DNA of 64,000 bases from contig CAUYLG010047114.1 of NCBI GenBank assembly GCA_963573385.1, positions 1 through 64,000 on the forward strand, given 5' to 3'. The position numbers were made by a program, and so were the translations under genes. The notes below the pieces were generated by a model that saw only the letters and a program-made list of their open reading frames with translations, made no database searches and was not told the DNA's origin. Shown piece by piece: positions 42,690 through 55,964 of this stretch; within the stretch, counting starts at the first letter, position 1, and each line of letters opens with the position of its first letter. The stretch is from Cacajao melanocephalus. Its lineage: Eukaryota > Chordata > Mammalia > Primates > Pitheciidae.

Positions 42690-45600
42690 GTGACAACATG
42701 TGGTGTTTGATTTTCTGTTCTTGTGTCAGTTTGCTGAGAATGATGGTTTCCAGATTTATCCATGTCCCTACGAAGGACACGAACTCATCGTTTTTTATGG
42801 CTGCATAGTATTCCATGGTGTATATGTGCCACATTTTCCTTGTCCAGTCTATTATTGATGGGCATTTGGGTTGTTTCCAGGTCTTTAGTGTTGTAAACAG
42901 TGCCACAATGAACATACATGTGCATGTGTCTTTATAATAGAATGATTTATAATCCTTTGGGTATATACCCAGTAATGGGATTGCTGGATCAAATGGAATT
43001 TCTATTTCTAGATCCTTGAGGAATCACCACACTGTCTTCCACAATGGCTGAACTAATTTACACTCCCACCAATAGTGTAAAATAGTTCCTATTTCTCCAC
43101 ATCCTCCCCAGCATCTGTTGTCTCCAGATTTTTTAATGATCAACATTCTAACTGGCATGAGATTGTATCTCAACATAGTTTTGATTTGCATTTCTCTAAT
43201 GACCACTGATGCTGAGCACTTTTTCATATGTTTGTTGGCCTCATATATGTCTTCTTTTGAAAAGTGTCTGTTCATATCCTTAGCCCACTTTTTGATGGGG
43301 TTGTTTGTTTTTTTCTTGTAAATCTGTTTTAGTTCTTTGTAGATTCTGGATATTAGCCCTTTGTCAGATGAGTAGATTGCAAAAATTTTTTCCCATTCTA
43401 TTGGTTGCCAATTCACTCTAATGAATATTTCTTTTGCTCTACAGAAGTTCTGGAGTTTAATTAGATCCCATTTGTCTATTTTGGCTTTTGTTGCCAATGC
43501 TTTTGGCGTTTTAGTCATGAAGTCCTTGCCTATGCCTATGTCCTGAATGACTTTGTCTAGGTTTTCTTCTAGAGTTTTTATGGTGTTATGTCTTATGCTT
43601 AAGTCTTTAATCTATATGGAGTTAATTTTACTGTAAAGTGTCATGATTGGGTCCATTTTCAGCTTTCTGCACATGGCTAGTCAGTTTTCCCAGCACCTTT
43701 TATTTAACAGGGAATCCTTTTCCCATTGCTTCTTTTTGTCAGGTTTGTCAAAGATCAGATCATTGTAGATGTGCGGCATTACCAGTGAGGCCTCTATTCT
43801 GTTACATTGGTCTGTATTTCTGTTTTGGTACCAGTACGATGCTGTTTTGATTACTGTAGCCTTGTAGTATAGTTTGAAGTCAGGTAGCTTGATGCCTCCA
43901 GATTTGTTCTTTTTGCTTAGGATTGTCTTGGCTATGCGGGCTCTCTTTTGGTTCCATATGAAGTTTAAGGTGGTTTTTTCCACTTCTGTGATGAAGGTCA
44001 TTGGTAGCTTAATGAGGATAGTGTTTAATCTCTAAATTACTTTGGGAAGTATGGCCATTTTCATAATATGGATTCTTCCTAACCATGAGCATGGATTTCT
44101 TTTCCATCTGTTTGTGTCCTCTCTTATTTCGTTGAGCAGTGGTTTGTAGTTCTCCTTGAAGAGGTCCTTTACATTCTTTGTTAGTTGTATTCCTAGGTAT
44201 TTTATTCTCTTTGTAGCAATTGTGAGTGGGAGTTCGCTCTTGATTTGGCTCTCCTTAAGTCTGTTATAGGTGAATAGGCATGCTTGTGATTTCTGCACAT
44301 TGATTTTGTATCCTGAGACTTTGCTGAAGTTGCTTATCAGTTTCAGGAGATTTTGGGCTGAGACGATGGGGTCTTCTAAATATACAATCATGTCACCTGC
44401 AAATAGAGACAATTTGACTTCCTCTTTTCCTAATTGAATACCCTTTATTTCTTTTTCTCGCCTGATTGTTCTGGCTAGAACTTCTAATACTATATTGAAT
44501 AGGAGCGGTGAGATAGGGCATCCTTGTCTAGTGCCAGATTTCAAAGGGAATGCTTCCAGTTTTTGCCCATTCAGTATGATATTGGCTGTGGCTTTATCAT
44601 AAATAGCTTTTATTATTTTGAGATACGTTCCATCGATACCTAGTTTATCGAGAGTTTTTAGCACAAAGGGCTGTTGAATTTTGTTGAAGGCCTTCTCTGC
44701 ATCTATTGGGATAATTATGTGGTTTTTCTCTTTGTTTCTGTTTATGTGGTGTATTATGTTTATAGACTCATGTATGTTGAACCAGCCTTGCATCTCTGGG
44801 ATGAAGCCTACTTGATCGTTATGGATAAGCTTTTTGATGTGCTGTTGCAATCGGTTTGCCAGTATTTTATTGAAGATTTTTTCATCTATGTTCATCATGG
44901 ATATTGGGCTGAAGTTTTCTTTTTTTGTTGTTGAGTCTCTGCCAGGTTTTGGTATCAGGATGATTTGGTCTTATAGAATGATTTGGGAAGGATTTCCTCT
45001 TTTTGTATTGTTTGAAATAGTTTCAGAAGGAGTGATACCAGCTCCTCTTTGTACATCTGGTAGAATTCGTCTGTGAATCCATCTCGACCTGGCCTTTTAT
45101 TGGCTGGTAGGCTATTAATTGCCACCTCAACTTCAGCCCTTGTTCTTGGTCTATTCAGGGTTTTAACTTCTTCCTGGTTTAGATTTGGTAGGGTACAAGT
45201 GTCCAGGAATTTATCGATTTATTCCAGGTTTACTGGTGTATGTGCATAGAGTTGTTTGTAGTAATCTCTGATGATAGTTTGAATTTCTGCAGATTCAGTG
45301 GTGATATCACCTTTATCACTTTTATTCCATCTATTTAATTCTTCTCTCTTTTCTTTTTTATTAGTCTGGCTAGCCATCTGTTTTGTTGATCTTTTCAAAA
45401 AACCAGCTCCTGAATTTGTTTATTTTTGAAGGGTTTTTTGTGTCTCTGTCTTCTTCAATTCTGCTCTGATCTTAGTTATTTCTTGTCTTCTGCTAGCTTT
45501 TGTTTTTTTTTGATCTTGCTTCTCTAGCTCTTTCAATTTTGATGATATGGTGTTGATTTTAGATCTTTCCTTGCTTCTCTGTGAGAATTTATTGCTATAA

Positions 45601-46496
45601 ATTTCCCCCTAGACACTACTTTAAATGTGTCCCAGAGATTCTGCAAAGAACATCTTTATTTCTGTCTTCATTCCATTGTTTATCCAGTTGACATTCAGGA
45701 GCCAGTTGTTCAGTTTCCACGAAGTTTTGAGGTGCTGAGTTAGTTTCTTAATCCTGAGTTCTAATTTGATTGCACTATGGTCTAATGGACTGTTATGATT
45801 TCCATTCTTTTGCATTTGCTGAGGAGCGATTTGCTTCCAATTATGTGGTTAATTTTAGAGTAGGTGCGATGTGGTGCTGAGAAGAATGTGTATTCTGTGG
45901 ATTTGGGGTGGAGAGTTCTGTAGATGTCTAGTAGGTTCGCTTGATCCAGATCTGAGTTCAAGTCCTGGATATTGTTGTTAATTTTCTGTCTCCTTGATCT
46001 GTCTAATATTGACTATGGAGTGTTAGTCTCCCACTATTATTCTGTGGGAGTGTAAGTCTCTTTGTAGATCGTTAAGAACTTACTTTATGTATATGGGTTC
46101 TCCTGTATTGGGTGCATATATATTTAGGATTGTTAGTTCTGCCTGTTGCATTGATCCTTTTACCATTATGTAATGCCTTTCTTTGTCTCTTTTGACCTTT
46201 GTTGGTTTAAAGTAGTTTTTGTCAGAGACTAAGATTGAAACTCCTGCTTTTTTTGTTCTCCATTTGCTTGATAAATCTTCCTCCATCCCTTTGTTTTGAG
46301 CCTATGTGTGTCCTTATATGTGAGATGGGATTCCTGAATACAGCACACAGATAGGTCTTGACATTTTATCCAATTTGCCCGTCTGTCTTTTGTTTGTGGC
46401 ATTTACACCAATTACATTTAAGGTTAATATTGTTATGTGTGAATTTGATCCTGCCAATTTTGATGTTAGCTGGATGTTTTGCCCATTAGTTGACAT
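42690..46496 (-). pseudogene. LINE-1 ORF2 remnant (endonuclease and reverse transcriptase)
   Basis: ORF2p supplies endonuclease and reverse transcriptase for retrotransposition. Fragments occur in order: N-terminus and endonuclease (46496-46314; 46286-46080, with LNIYAPN), the reverse-transcriptase core (44898-44032, 288 codons), thumb and connection (44001-43681), C-terminal region including a cysteine-rich part (43518-43024), and the C-terminus (42915-42673). In the RT core, the SGTRQGCP motif is intact. The catalytic F-A-x-D motif has Gly in place of its first Asp (codon at 44395-44397), so this RT would be inactive even in an open frame. Confidence 0.9.
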
Positions 46497-46559
46497 ATTT
46501 TCTTCATTGTGTCGATGGTCTTTACAATTTGGTATGTTTTTGGAGTGGCTGGTACTGGT

Positions 46560-47564
46560 TGTTCCCTTCCATGTTTAGTGCTTCTTTCAGGAGCTCTTGT
46601 ATGGTAGACCTGGTGGTGGCAAAATCTCTCAGCAATTGCTTGTCCATAAGGATTTTGTTTCTCCTTCACTTATGAAGTTTACTTTGGCTGAATATGAAAT
46701 TCTGGTTTGAAAGTTCTTTTCTTTAAGGATGTTGAATATTGGCCTCCACTCTCTTCTGGCTTATAAGGTTTCTGCTGAGAGATCTGCTGTGAGTCTGGCA
46801 GGCTTCCCTTTATGGGTAACCCAACCTTTCTCTCTGGCTACCTTTAGCATTTTTTCTTCATTTCAACTCTGGTGAATCTGACATTGTGTGCCTTGAGGTT
46901 GCTCTTCTTGAGGAATATCTTCATGGTGTTCTCTGCATTTCCTGGACTTGAATGTTCGCCTCCTGGACTTGAATGTTGACCTGCCTTCCTAGGTTGGGAA
47001 AGTTGTCCTGGATAGTATCCTGAAGAGTGTTTTCCAGCTTGGACTCATTCTTTCTGGCACATTCAGGTACACCGATCAAATGTAGATTAGGTCTTTTCAC
47101 ATAATCCCATATTTCTTTGAGGCTTTGTTCATTTCTTTTCACTTTTTGTCTCTAATCTTGTCTTCTCATTTTATTTCATTGAGTTGATCTTCAATCTCTG
47201 ATATTCTTTTTTCTACTTCGTCTGTTCGGCTATTTAAACTTGTGTATGCCTTGCGAAGTTCTAGTTCTGTGTTTTTCAGCTCCATCAAGTCGTTTATATT
47301 CTTCTCTAAATTGGTTATTCTAGTTAGCATCTCATCTAACCTTTTTTCAGTGTTCTTAATTTCTTTGCATTGGGTTAGAACATGTTCTTTTAGCTCAGAG
47401 AAGTTTGTTATTACCCACCTTCTGAAGCTTGCTTCTGTCAATTTATCAGACTTATTCTCCATCCAGCTTTGTTCACTTGCTGGTGAAGAGTTGTGATTCC
47501 CTGGAGGAGGAGAGGTGCTCTGGTTTTTGGTGTTTTCATCCTTTTTGCACCAGTTTCTTCCCAT
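46560..47564 (-). pseudogene. LINE-1 ORF1 remnant (ORF1p, RNA-binding chaperone)
   Basis: ORF1p coats L1 RNA as a trimer. The frame starts MGRNWCKK and runs 132 codons (to 47166) through the N-terminal region and the heptad-rich coiled coil (LTRITNLEKNINDLMELKNTELELR). It then stops and resumes in another frame at 47142-46921 with the RNA-recognition domain start (IGVPECARKNESKLENTLQDTI). That piece holds a small in-frame repetition (NIQVQEANIQVQE), matching a tandem duplication of the DNA near 46940-46975. Disabled by the stop and frameshifts. Confidence 0.85.
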
Positions 47565-48290
47565 ATTTGTAGATTTATCTACCTGTGGTCTTTGTAGTTG
47601 GTGACTTTTGGATGGAGTCTCTGGGTGGACGTCCTTTTTGCTGATATTGAAGCTATTTCTTTCTGTTTTTTTAGTTTTCCTTCTAACAGTCAGGCCCGTC
47701 TGCTGCAGGACTGCTGGAGGTTCACTTCAGTCCCTGCTTGCCTGGGAATCATCTACAGGGGCTGCAGAACAGTAAGGGTTGCTGCCAGTGTCTTGGTCCG
47801 AGCTAGACCACTTCAGCCCCCTTTCCAGGGGAGTGAACCGTTCTATTTTGCTGGTGTTCCAGGTGCCACTGGGGTATGAAGAAAAAAATGTTGCAGCTAA
47901 CTCAGTTTCTGGCCAAACGGACCCCCAGTTTTGTACTGGAAACCCTATGGGTATTGTGTAGTTACTGGAGGGAATCTCCTGGTCTGCGCGTTGTGAAGAC
48001 CATGGAAAAAGTGCAGTATCTGTGTTGGAATGCAGGAAACATTCCCTAATGGCTTCCCTTGGCTAAGAGAGGAAGTTCCTCAGCTCCTTGCCCTTCTTGG
48101 GTGAGGCGATGCCCCACCCTGCTTTGGCTTGCCCTTCTTGGATTGCACCCACTGTCCAACCAGTCCCAATGAGATGAACCAGGTATCTCAGTTGGAAATG
48201 TGGAAATCACCAGACTTCTGCATCGATCTCTCTGGGAGCTGCACACTAGAGTTGTTCCTACTAGGCCATCTTGCTCAGGAGAAAAGCTCT

Positions 48291-51200
48291 CTTCTAACGT
48301 TTTGTATACCTATGATGTCAGTTATGTCTCCACTTTCATTTCTGGCTTGATTTGAGACTTTTTTGTTTTTTTCTTGGTTAATCTGCATAAAAATGTGTTG
48401 ATTTTGTTTACATTTTCAGAAATCAACTCAATTTTGTTGTTTTTTTCTTTTTTTCAGCCTCTAGTTAGTTTATTTCTGCTCTGATTTTTTTTTTATACAG
48501 AGTGTCACTCTGTCACCCAGGCTGGAGTGCAGTGGCACAATCTAGATTCACTGCAACCTCTCCCCGCCAGGTTCAAGTGATTCTCATGCCTCAGCCTCCC
48601 AAGTAGTTGGGACTACAGGTGCATACCATCATGCCTGGCTGATTTTTGTATTTTTGGTAGAGCCAGGGTTTTACTATGTTGGCCAGGCTGATCTCAAACT
48701 CCTGACCTCAGGTGATCTGCCCATATTGCCCTTTCAAAGTGCTGAGATTACAAGTGTGAGCCACCACTCTGCTCTGATTGTTATTATTTTTTTCCATCTG
48801 CTGACACTGGGTTTAATGAGGTTTTTTTGTTTCTGTTTCTTTGAGGTGTAACATTGTTTGTGATCTTTTTATTTTGGTATAGACATTTATTGTTACAAAC
48901 TTTCATCATAAAATTGGTTTTGCTGCATACCACAAGTATTGGCATGTTTCCATTTTCATTTGTTTTAGGATTTTTAAAAATTTATTTTTAAATTTCTTCA
49001 TTGACTTATTACTTGTTCAGGAGCATATTTTTAAATTTCCATGTATTTGAGTATATCCTGAAATTCCTTCTGTTACTGATTTCTAGTTTCATACTGTTGT
49101 GACCAAAATAATACTTTATATTATTTCAATCTTCTTAAATTTGCTGACTCATCTGGTGGCCTAACATATAATCTGTTCCTTGTGCACTTGAGAAGAATGA
49201 ATATTTTGTTGTTGTTTAATGGCACATTGTGTATATGTCTACTGGCTCCATTTTGTCTAAATGGGTGCTAACGTACAATGTTTCCTTTTTGATTTTCTAT
49301 CTGAATATTCTGTCCAATACTGAAAATAGGGTATTGCTGTCCCCCATGATTATCGAATTGCAATCTCTCTCCCTTGAAAGCTTTTAATATTTGCTTAAAA
49401 TATTTGGATGCTTCACTGTAAGGTGCATATATAATCACAATTATATCTTCTTATTGAATTGATCTTTTTGTCATTATATAATGTCTTTGTTTGTCTCTTT
49501 ATAGTTTTTGACTTAAAGTCTATTTTTTTCTAATATAAGTATCACTGCCCCTGCTTTATTTTGAATATCATTTGTGTGGAATGTCTTTTTCTTTCTCATC
49601 ACATTTAGTATATGTCTGTCCTTAAAAGTAAAGTGGCTCCTATAGGGAGCATACAGTTGGGTCTTATTTTATTATCAATTCATTCTCTCTGTATTTTTTG
49701 ATTGTATAATTTCATCCATTTTTAGTCAAGATAATTACTGATAGGTAAAAACTTACTACAGTGATTTTGTTAATTGTTTTTTTGGTTGTTTTGCACATAC
49801 TTTGTTTTTTTATTCTCTTGCTGTTTTTTGATTTTGTGGTTTGATGATTTTCTGAAGTGGAACTTTGCAATCATTTTTATTTTGTGCATCTCCTATAGAT
49901 TTTTTGGGATTTTTTGGTTACTATGAAGCATAAATAGAACATCTTACATTTATAACAATTTGTTTCAAGCTGATTACACATTAACTTTCATTGCATACAA
50001 TAACACTACACTTTTACTCACTCTCAACGTTCTAAGGTTTCATGTCTAAATTTGTGTTATTTTGCAATATGAATCTCTTGAAAATTCATTTTAGCTATGG
50101 TTGTTTTTAGTAATTTTGTTCTTTCATCCTTGTACTAGGGATAATATTACTTTACATACTATCATTACAGTCTTAGAGTATTCTAAATATCACTCTGTAT
50201 TACTTATACCATCAGGTTTTGTGGTAAGTCTTCTGTTATTAATTAGCAGCCTTTTTTTCAGTTTAAAGAATGCTCTTGTAGCAATTCCTGTAAGGCATCC
50301 ACCATCCAATGGTGATGAACGTCTTAGATTTTGTTTGTATAGGAACCTTTTATTTCTCTCTTAGTTCTGATGGGAAGATTTGTTGCATATTCTTGGTTGA
50401 CAGGTTTCTTCCCATTGAGACTTGGATATGTCATCCTTCTATCTAAAGAAGTCCACTTATAGTCATATCAGGACACCTTTGGGTGTAATGCATTTCTTAT
50501 CTCTTGCTGCTCTCAGGATTTTTTTTTTTGTCTTTGATTTTTGATGGTTTGTGTTTTACATGTCTTCATGAACTTCTCTTTGTTTGAATTTAATCGGTGA
50601 TTCTTCAATACCTGTACCTGAATGTTGACTTCCTCAGAATGGGAAGTGTTCACCAATTATTTCTTTAAATCTTCTTTCTGGCCCTTTATCTCTTTCTTCT
50701 TTTTCTGCAGTGCCAATTATGCATATATTAGATCTCTTGATGGTGTCCCATAATTCCTGTAGGCTTTCTTCATTCTTTATTGTATCTACTCTTCTGATTG
50801 AGTAATTTCAAGTGTTTGTCCTTGAGTTCACTGATCCTTCCTCTAGCTTGATCTAGCTGGCTGTAGACATTTTGCATTGTCTTTTTTTTAGTTTAGTCAT
50901 TGTATTATTTATCTCTAGCATTTCTATTTTTTAAAATTGTTTCTGTTTCTTTGTCAAACTTCTCTTGTTCATGTATTGATCTCCAAATTTCACTTAATAT
51001 TCATATATTCTTGGAGTTCACTGGAATTTTTAAGAGGATTGTTCTGAATTCTTTTTCTGTTATTTCATAAATGTCCCCTTTTTTAGCGTCCATTGTTGGA
51101 GCTTTGTTCATTTCTTTCAGAGGTCTCATGATTTCCTGAATCTTTGTAATTATTGTGCCCTTGAGTAGGTGTATTTGTTGAGACAGACATCTTTTCTGGC

Positions 51201-52370
51201 TTTTACAGGAGTTCTTTGGCAGGGATAAACATTCACTTGTTAGTCTACGCTATGACTCTGATGGGCCAGCTGTTGATGACCTAGGGCAGAGAGAGCTTGC
51301 TTTCAGGCTTTTTAGATGTTTGTGCTGCTGCTGACTTTGCTCTGAATTCATATGGGGCAGCTGGATATGCTCTGCTACCCACAAGACAATTAGCTAACAT
51401 CTGCTACCAGGCTGAGCTGGTGTATAGGCACTGCAATCACCTGATTCAGAATAGACTACAGCATGTATTCCCTGGACAGAAGATACTGACATATGAGTTC
51501 CACAGTTGAGAGTTGCAGAAGAGGTACCACAGTCAAGTTGATTGGAATAAATAGACCAAGTTCTATGTGTTGTAGAAATGCACAGTTGAGATTTGCCTCT
51601 CTCTTTGGGTGGGGTCTGGGAGTGAGCTTTGAGGTGCAGAGATTAAACTCCAAGGTGTGGCAGAATTAATATATGCTTATTGTTGAAATTTACTGCAGTG
51701 ATTCTCCCTCCCTGAGTGAAGATCGAGATCAAGAGGAGCCCTGATTAAACTCTCAGGTATGCAGAACTAGTGCCTGCTTCTTGTCAAAAGTAATTTCTCT
51801 TCCTAAGTGGGGTCTGGGGAGTGGGCTTTGAGGCTGTGGATGAATGATGATTAAGCACCTGGCTGTCAGAGATTTAGTGGCTGCTTGTGAAAATTTGCTG
51901 TGGGATTCTTTTCCATAAGAGGAATCCTGGAGTAGGATCTGAGGCTGGACTTGGAGGCTGTCCATTTAGGGATTGAAGCAAGATAGTATTTTCCACTTTT
52001 TCTGGGAATGACTAGCTTAACATTGTGAGTGAGCCACATGGTAGCTAATATTGTAATTGAGTGCCACTGCTGGCAGGTACACTAAGCTTTCATCAAAATC
52101 CATGTGTTATTTTTGTGGGATCTTCCTTTTTCTTTGTGTTTCCTACCTGACCCCAGGTGGTCTATTCACATATTTTCTCCCTACAAATGGAGTGAGCCTC
52201 TTGGGAAAAATCACAGAATGCTAGGGAAGCTGGATGTCTGCCTCCCCAGAACTCTTTTCCTACCATAGACTACCATGGGGAATCCTCTCTGGGTGGCAAC
52301 TAGCCAACTTGAAGTAAAGGAAGGGGTGATGTAATCAAACCAAAGCCATTTTGCCTACTCATTTAATGCA
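48291..52370 (-). mobile_element. Old L1M element (antisense), 5' half
   Basis: Antisense L1M ORF2 5' part (48300-50500: 'gtgcacttgagaagaatgaatattttg', 'tattgctgtcccccatgattatcg', 'cattatataatgtctttgtttgtctc'), ORF1 (about 50560-51150: 'attatgcatatattagatctcttgatggtgtcccataattc') and a GC-richer 5'UTR with repeated sub-blocks (51240-52340). Heavily mutated. Split by an Alu at 48487. Confidence 0.7.
48487..48767 (-). mobile_element. Alu (antisense) in L1M
   Basis: Antisense Alu with the perfect 12-bp TSD 'tctgctctgatt' at 48475-48486 and 48768-48779. Confidence 0.95.
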
Positions 52371-53810
52371 GGTTTGTATTCAGTTCTGTGGAATGTGCAG
52401 GTGACTCAGACTTATTTCCACATTTTGAGGTTTTCAACAAGGTGTTTTTGTCTGTGGATAGTTCTAGTTGGTTATTTAATTGAAGAGGGGAGGAAAGCCT
52501 GGAAACTTCTATTTTTGCTGACATCTCTTTCCAAGAAAGGAGAGTTATTGCTTAATGAGTTTATAGTTTTTTGTTTGTGGTGCTGAAAAGTTTTGGCAAT
52601 AAATAGTGATGATGGTGACATAACATTGTGAATGTAATTGGTGCCATGGAATTGTACACTTTAAAAATGGTAAAAATTCCAAATTTTATGCTATATATGG
52701 TTTACCATAATTTTTAAAATAAATAGGAAATACCTACAACACTCATTTAAAATGATGTAAAAATAGATGCACTCAAAATCACTACAGATAAATCACAATG
52801 GAATTCTAAAAAAATGTTTAATCCATGGGAAGGCAGAAAAAGAAAACAGAGAGAACAAACAGAATGAAATGAAGACAAAAGCATAATGACAGACAAAAAC
52901 ACTAGCATATAAAAATTGTGAAAAAAATAGTCTAAATATTCCAATTAGAATACAGAGATTGGTAGTGGATTAAAAACTTGACCCAATCATATGTTATCTA
53001 CAGGAAACTCACCTGAAGTATAATCATACAGGCAGGCTTTAAATAAAATAATAGAAAAGATACATGGTACAAACATTAACCAAAGGAAAGCAAGAGTGAC
53101 TATATTGATATTAGATCAAGTACATGTAAGAGCAAAAAGAATTGCCAGAGAGAGGGAGGCACATTATATTTTAATAGAAAGGTCAGTTCACCAGACGATA
53201 TAGCAATCCTAAAAGTGTATGGAACACACATCAAAGTGCAAATAGGTAAAAGAAAAATGATAGAACTAACAGGAGAAATAGAGAAACCTGCAATTTTAGT
53301 TGAAATATTTAACTCTCCTCTCTCAACAATTGAGAGAAGATCTAGAAAGAAAATCAGCAATCATGTAGAAGAAAACAACACTATCAAGCAGTATGATCTA
53401 ATAAACTTTTATAGAACACTGCAGATAACAGCAGAATGCATTCTGTTCAAATGCCAGTGTTATTTATATCAAGATATATTATATTTTGGATAAGAAAACA
53501 AACCTCAACAAATTTTAATAATGAAAATCATACAGAGTGTGTTCTTGGACCACAATGGAATCAAACTAAAAATTAGTAACAGAAAGGTAGCAGAGAAAGA
53601 ACCAAGCACTCGGAAAGTAAACAACAGTTTTCCATATAATCCAGAAGTCAAAAGGGAAATGTGAGGAGAAATTTGACAAAGAAACTATTGAACTGAGTGA
53701 AAATAATAATAAATCATATCAAAGCTGCAGGATGCACTAAAGCAGTATTTAGAAGAAAATGTATAGGATTAAATGCACACATTAGGAAAAATAAAATTTC
53801 TGATGGTTAC
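52371..53810 (+). mobile_element. Old L1M fragments (sense): 3' end, then ORF2 piece
   Basis: 52530-52735 is an L1M 3'UTR end ('aacattgtgaatgtaattggtgcc', 'gaattgtacactttaaaaatgg'). 52740-53810 is an L1M ORF2-like segment ('tctacaggaaactcacctgaagtataa', 'accaaaggaaagcaagagtgactatattgatatta', 'gcagtatttagaagaaaatg'). Frames are short and broken. Confidence 0.65.
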
Positions 53811-55345
53811 TAAAAGGGGCTTTGAGATGGCTGATTAGAGGCATCTGTTACTCCACCCTTCCATGAAGAAAACCAAAATAGCAAGCAGATAATCACACTT
53901 TGAATAGATTGTCTAAGAGAGGACACCGGTATTCAATAGAGAAGTGAGGAAAACACCTAAGTCAAGGAAGAAATGAAAAGAGAGGCAACCTGCTTGTCTG
54001 GGATGGGCAGGAATCCTGAAAAGACTCTCCAATGTGGGGAAAAGGCAAGTGAGAGACTCCTCTGGTGGTCCAAATTCCCACCACAGATTCCTGTAATCCT
54101 AACCACAGGTGAGTCCATTGACCCTGGCAGGTTCTGAGATAACATAGAGAGCTGCCTGGAGACCATGTGATGGCATTTCTACAGAGAAGGAGCTCATGTT
54201 GGATCCCAAACACCACCTGAGCCCTAAGCAGATATAGCATGGCATCATTTTGTGAGCCCAGGCACCACATGGCAACATCAAGCCCTGAGGCCCAACAGCC
54301 CCTGTATCTCCATATCCCTGAAGCCCATTAACTTCCACCACCCACAGACACTGCCACTGCTGGCTGCTGCTGCCAATGCCAAAGCACGAGCCATTGGCAG
54401 TGACACTGCTGCTCTCAGTAGCAGAAGTCCTGCATATTTACATGTGCCCTGAAAACAGGCTATTGTACCTGGGGCAGAGGTATGTCCTTGCTAGCCACCT
54501 GCCTATGGATGCTGCCACTAAAAAGGAACCCGAGGCTCCCCAGCAGCAGGGCTACAGTACAGATGCTGCTGCCCCTACCAAAGAATTATTCTGGGGGCCT
54601 GAAGATGACCTCATCTCTGCCTACCAAAGCACATACCTGCATTCACCACTAGGAAGTCTTAGTTCAGGCCTTCCCTGCTTAGCTATGACCTCTGAAGTTC
54701 CAGAGCACATCATCCTGGGGGCTGGGGATTGTCATACCATATCTACCACCACTGGTATCTATGGGCTGCTCCTGGGGGCATGAAGATGGGCCTACCAAAA
54801 CTTCCTCTACCACTACACAAGGAATCCACTCACTTGTGGCACTTGCTGGCCTAGGGACTGGCTTGACTAGATCAAGCAGAAGAAAGAATTTTAGAATATA
54901 AAGACAGGTTTATTGAAATAACCCATTGAGACGAAAATTCTTTTTAAAAAGTAAAAAAGAATAAACAAAGCCTATGTTATACATGGGACACCATTAAGCA
55001 AGCAAATACTCAAATTTTGTATACCCCAGAAGATGAAGAGAAAATGAGAGGGGTAGAAAATCTGTTTAAAGTAATAACAGTAAAAAAAAACTTTCCACCT
55101 CTAGCAAGAGATTTAGACATGTAGATACAAGAGGCTCAGAGATTCTCAAAAGAAATAATTCTAAAAATCTCCTCCATGGCACATCATAGTCAAAATGTAA
55201 AAAGTCAGTCACAAAAGGAGAACTCTAAAAACACAAGAGAAAAGTGTCTAGTCACTTATAAGGGATTCTCCAACATACTAACAGGGGATTTCTTAGCAGA
55301 AACATACAGAACAGGAAAAAATGGGATCATATAGTCAAAGTGCTG
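53811..55345 (+). mobile_element. L1M or HAL1-like 5'UTR plus ORF1 (sense)
   Basis: Begins 'gagatggctgattagaggcatc', an L1M-type 5' end. A GC-richer 5'UTR runs to about 54900, followed by ORF1-like sequence ('gacaccattaagcaagcaaatactcaaattttgt', 'gaagatgaagagaaaatgag', 'aagagaaaagtgtctagtcacttataaggg'). A 135-codon chance frame lies in the 5'UTR (54376-54783). Confidence 0.6.
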
Positions 55346-55964
55346 ATAACTCTCCAAGATGGCCAGCTAGAGGCAGCCAGGAGGAATATCTCCTATTGAA
55401 AGACTAGCACATCAGGAAGACTGGTGCACTCCTAGCAGATCTTCAAGAGGGAAGGCATTGAGCGCAGATGGAGGGAAGACACAGAAGCTGTGATGAGGAT
55501 GAAGGAAGTTGGGAACCCTGCACAGGGCTAGCATGCACCAGGACTTGTTCCTGTCCCCTAACAACTCCTATGAAAGGAATGAGTTGAGCAGGCAAGGACC
55601 CATCTGATCTTGTCACAAGCCTCCTGAATCTCATCAGGAGGAGACTCTCTGATCACCACGGACACTTGAGTTGACAAAGAGAGCTGCTTAGAGAAGTAGT
55701 AGGGGCAGAACTCCAGCAACTGTGGAGCCCAAAGGATTTGGTGCAGGAACATCTGTAGTGGAGCATAGCTCCTGTGCTAGCAGATGGTGCCAGATCAGTA
55801 GAGTGGTCCAGTAGAGAGGACCTACGGTCATGTCCACCCAAGCCCTCCCCACACTGTAGCCTCCCTCATGCCACTTTGTCTGCATGCACTCGCCAAGGGT
55901 GAATGAAGAGCCACTAGGACCATTAACACTCCAGTTGTACAACAACACCACCATCTCTCTTTAG
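55346..55964 (+). mobile_element. Second L1M/HAL1-like 5'UTR start (sense)
   Basis: Starts 'ctctccaagatggccagctagaggcagcc' immediately after ORF1-like sequence and continues as a GC-richer 5'UTR. This gives two LINE 5' ends in the same orientation about 1.5 kb apart. Confidence 0.5.

Larger units (their letters stand above)
42425..48290 (-). mobile_element. Near-full-length primate LINE-1 (L1PB-like), antisense
   Basis: A ~5.87-kb L1 read right to left: 5'UTR 48290-47565 (starting in a 'caagatggcctagtaggaac' context), ORF1 47564-about 46560, ORF2 about 46490-42690, 3'UTR 42690-42430, and an A-rich tail (plus-strand T-rich 42420-42447). The 3'UTR wording ('ggcatttctccccatgctat', 'accccagtgtgtgatgctcccc') suggests L1PB or an early L1PA rather than a young human L1. 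Both ORFs are broken, so it cannot move on its own. I could not find a TSD. Left flank is an LTR and right flank is old L1M, so one side may be rearranged. Confidence 0.95.

Noticed and set aside
54376..54783. 135-codon plus-strand ORF
   Set aside because: Falls in the GC-richer 5'UTR of an old L1M/HAL1-like element. No domain and no gene context.
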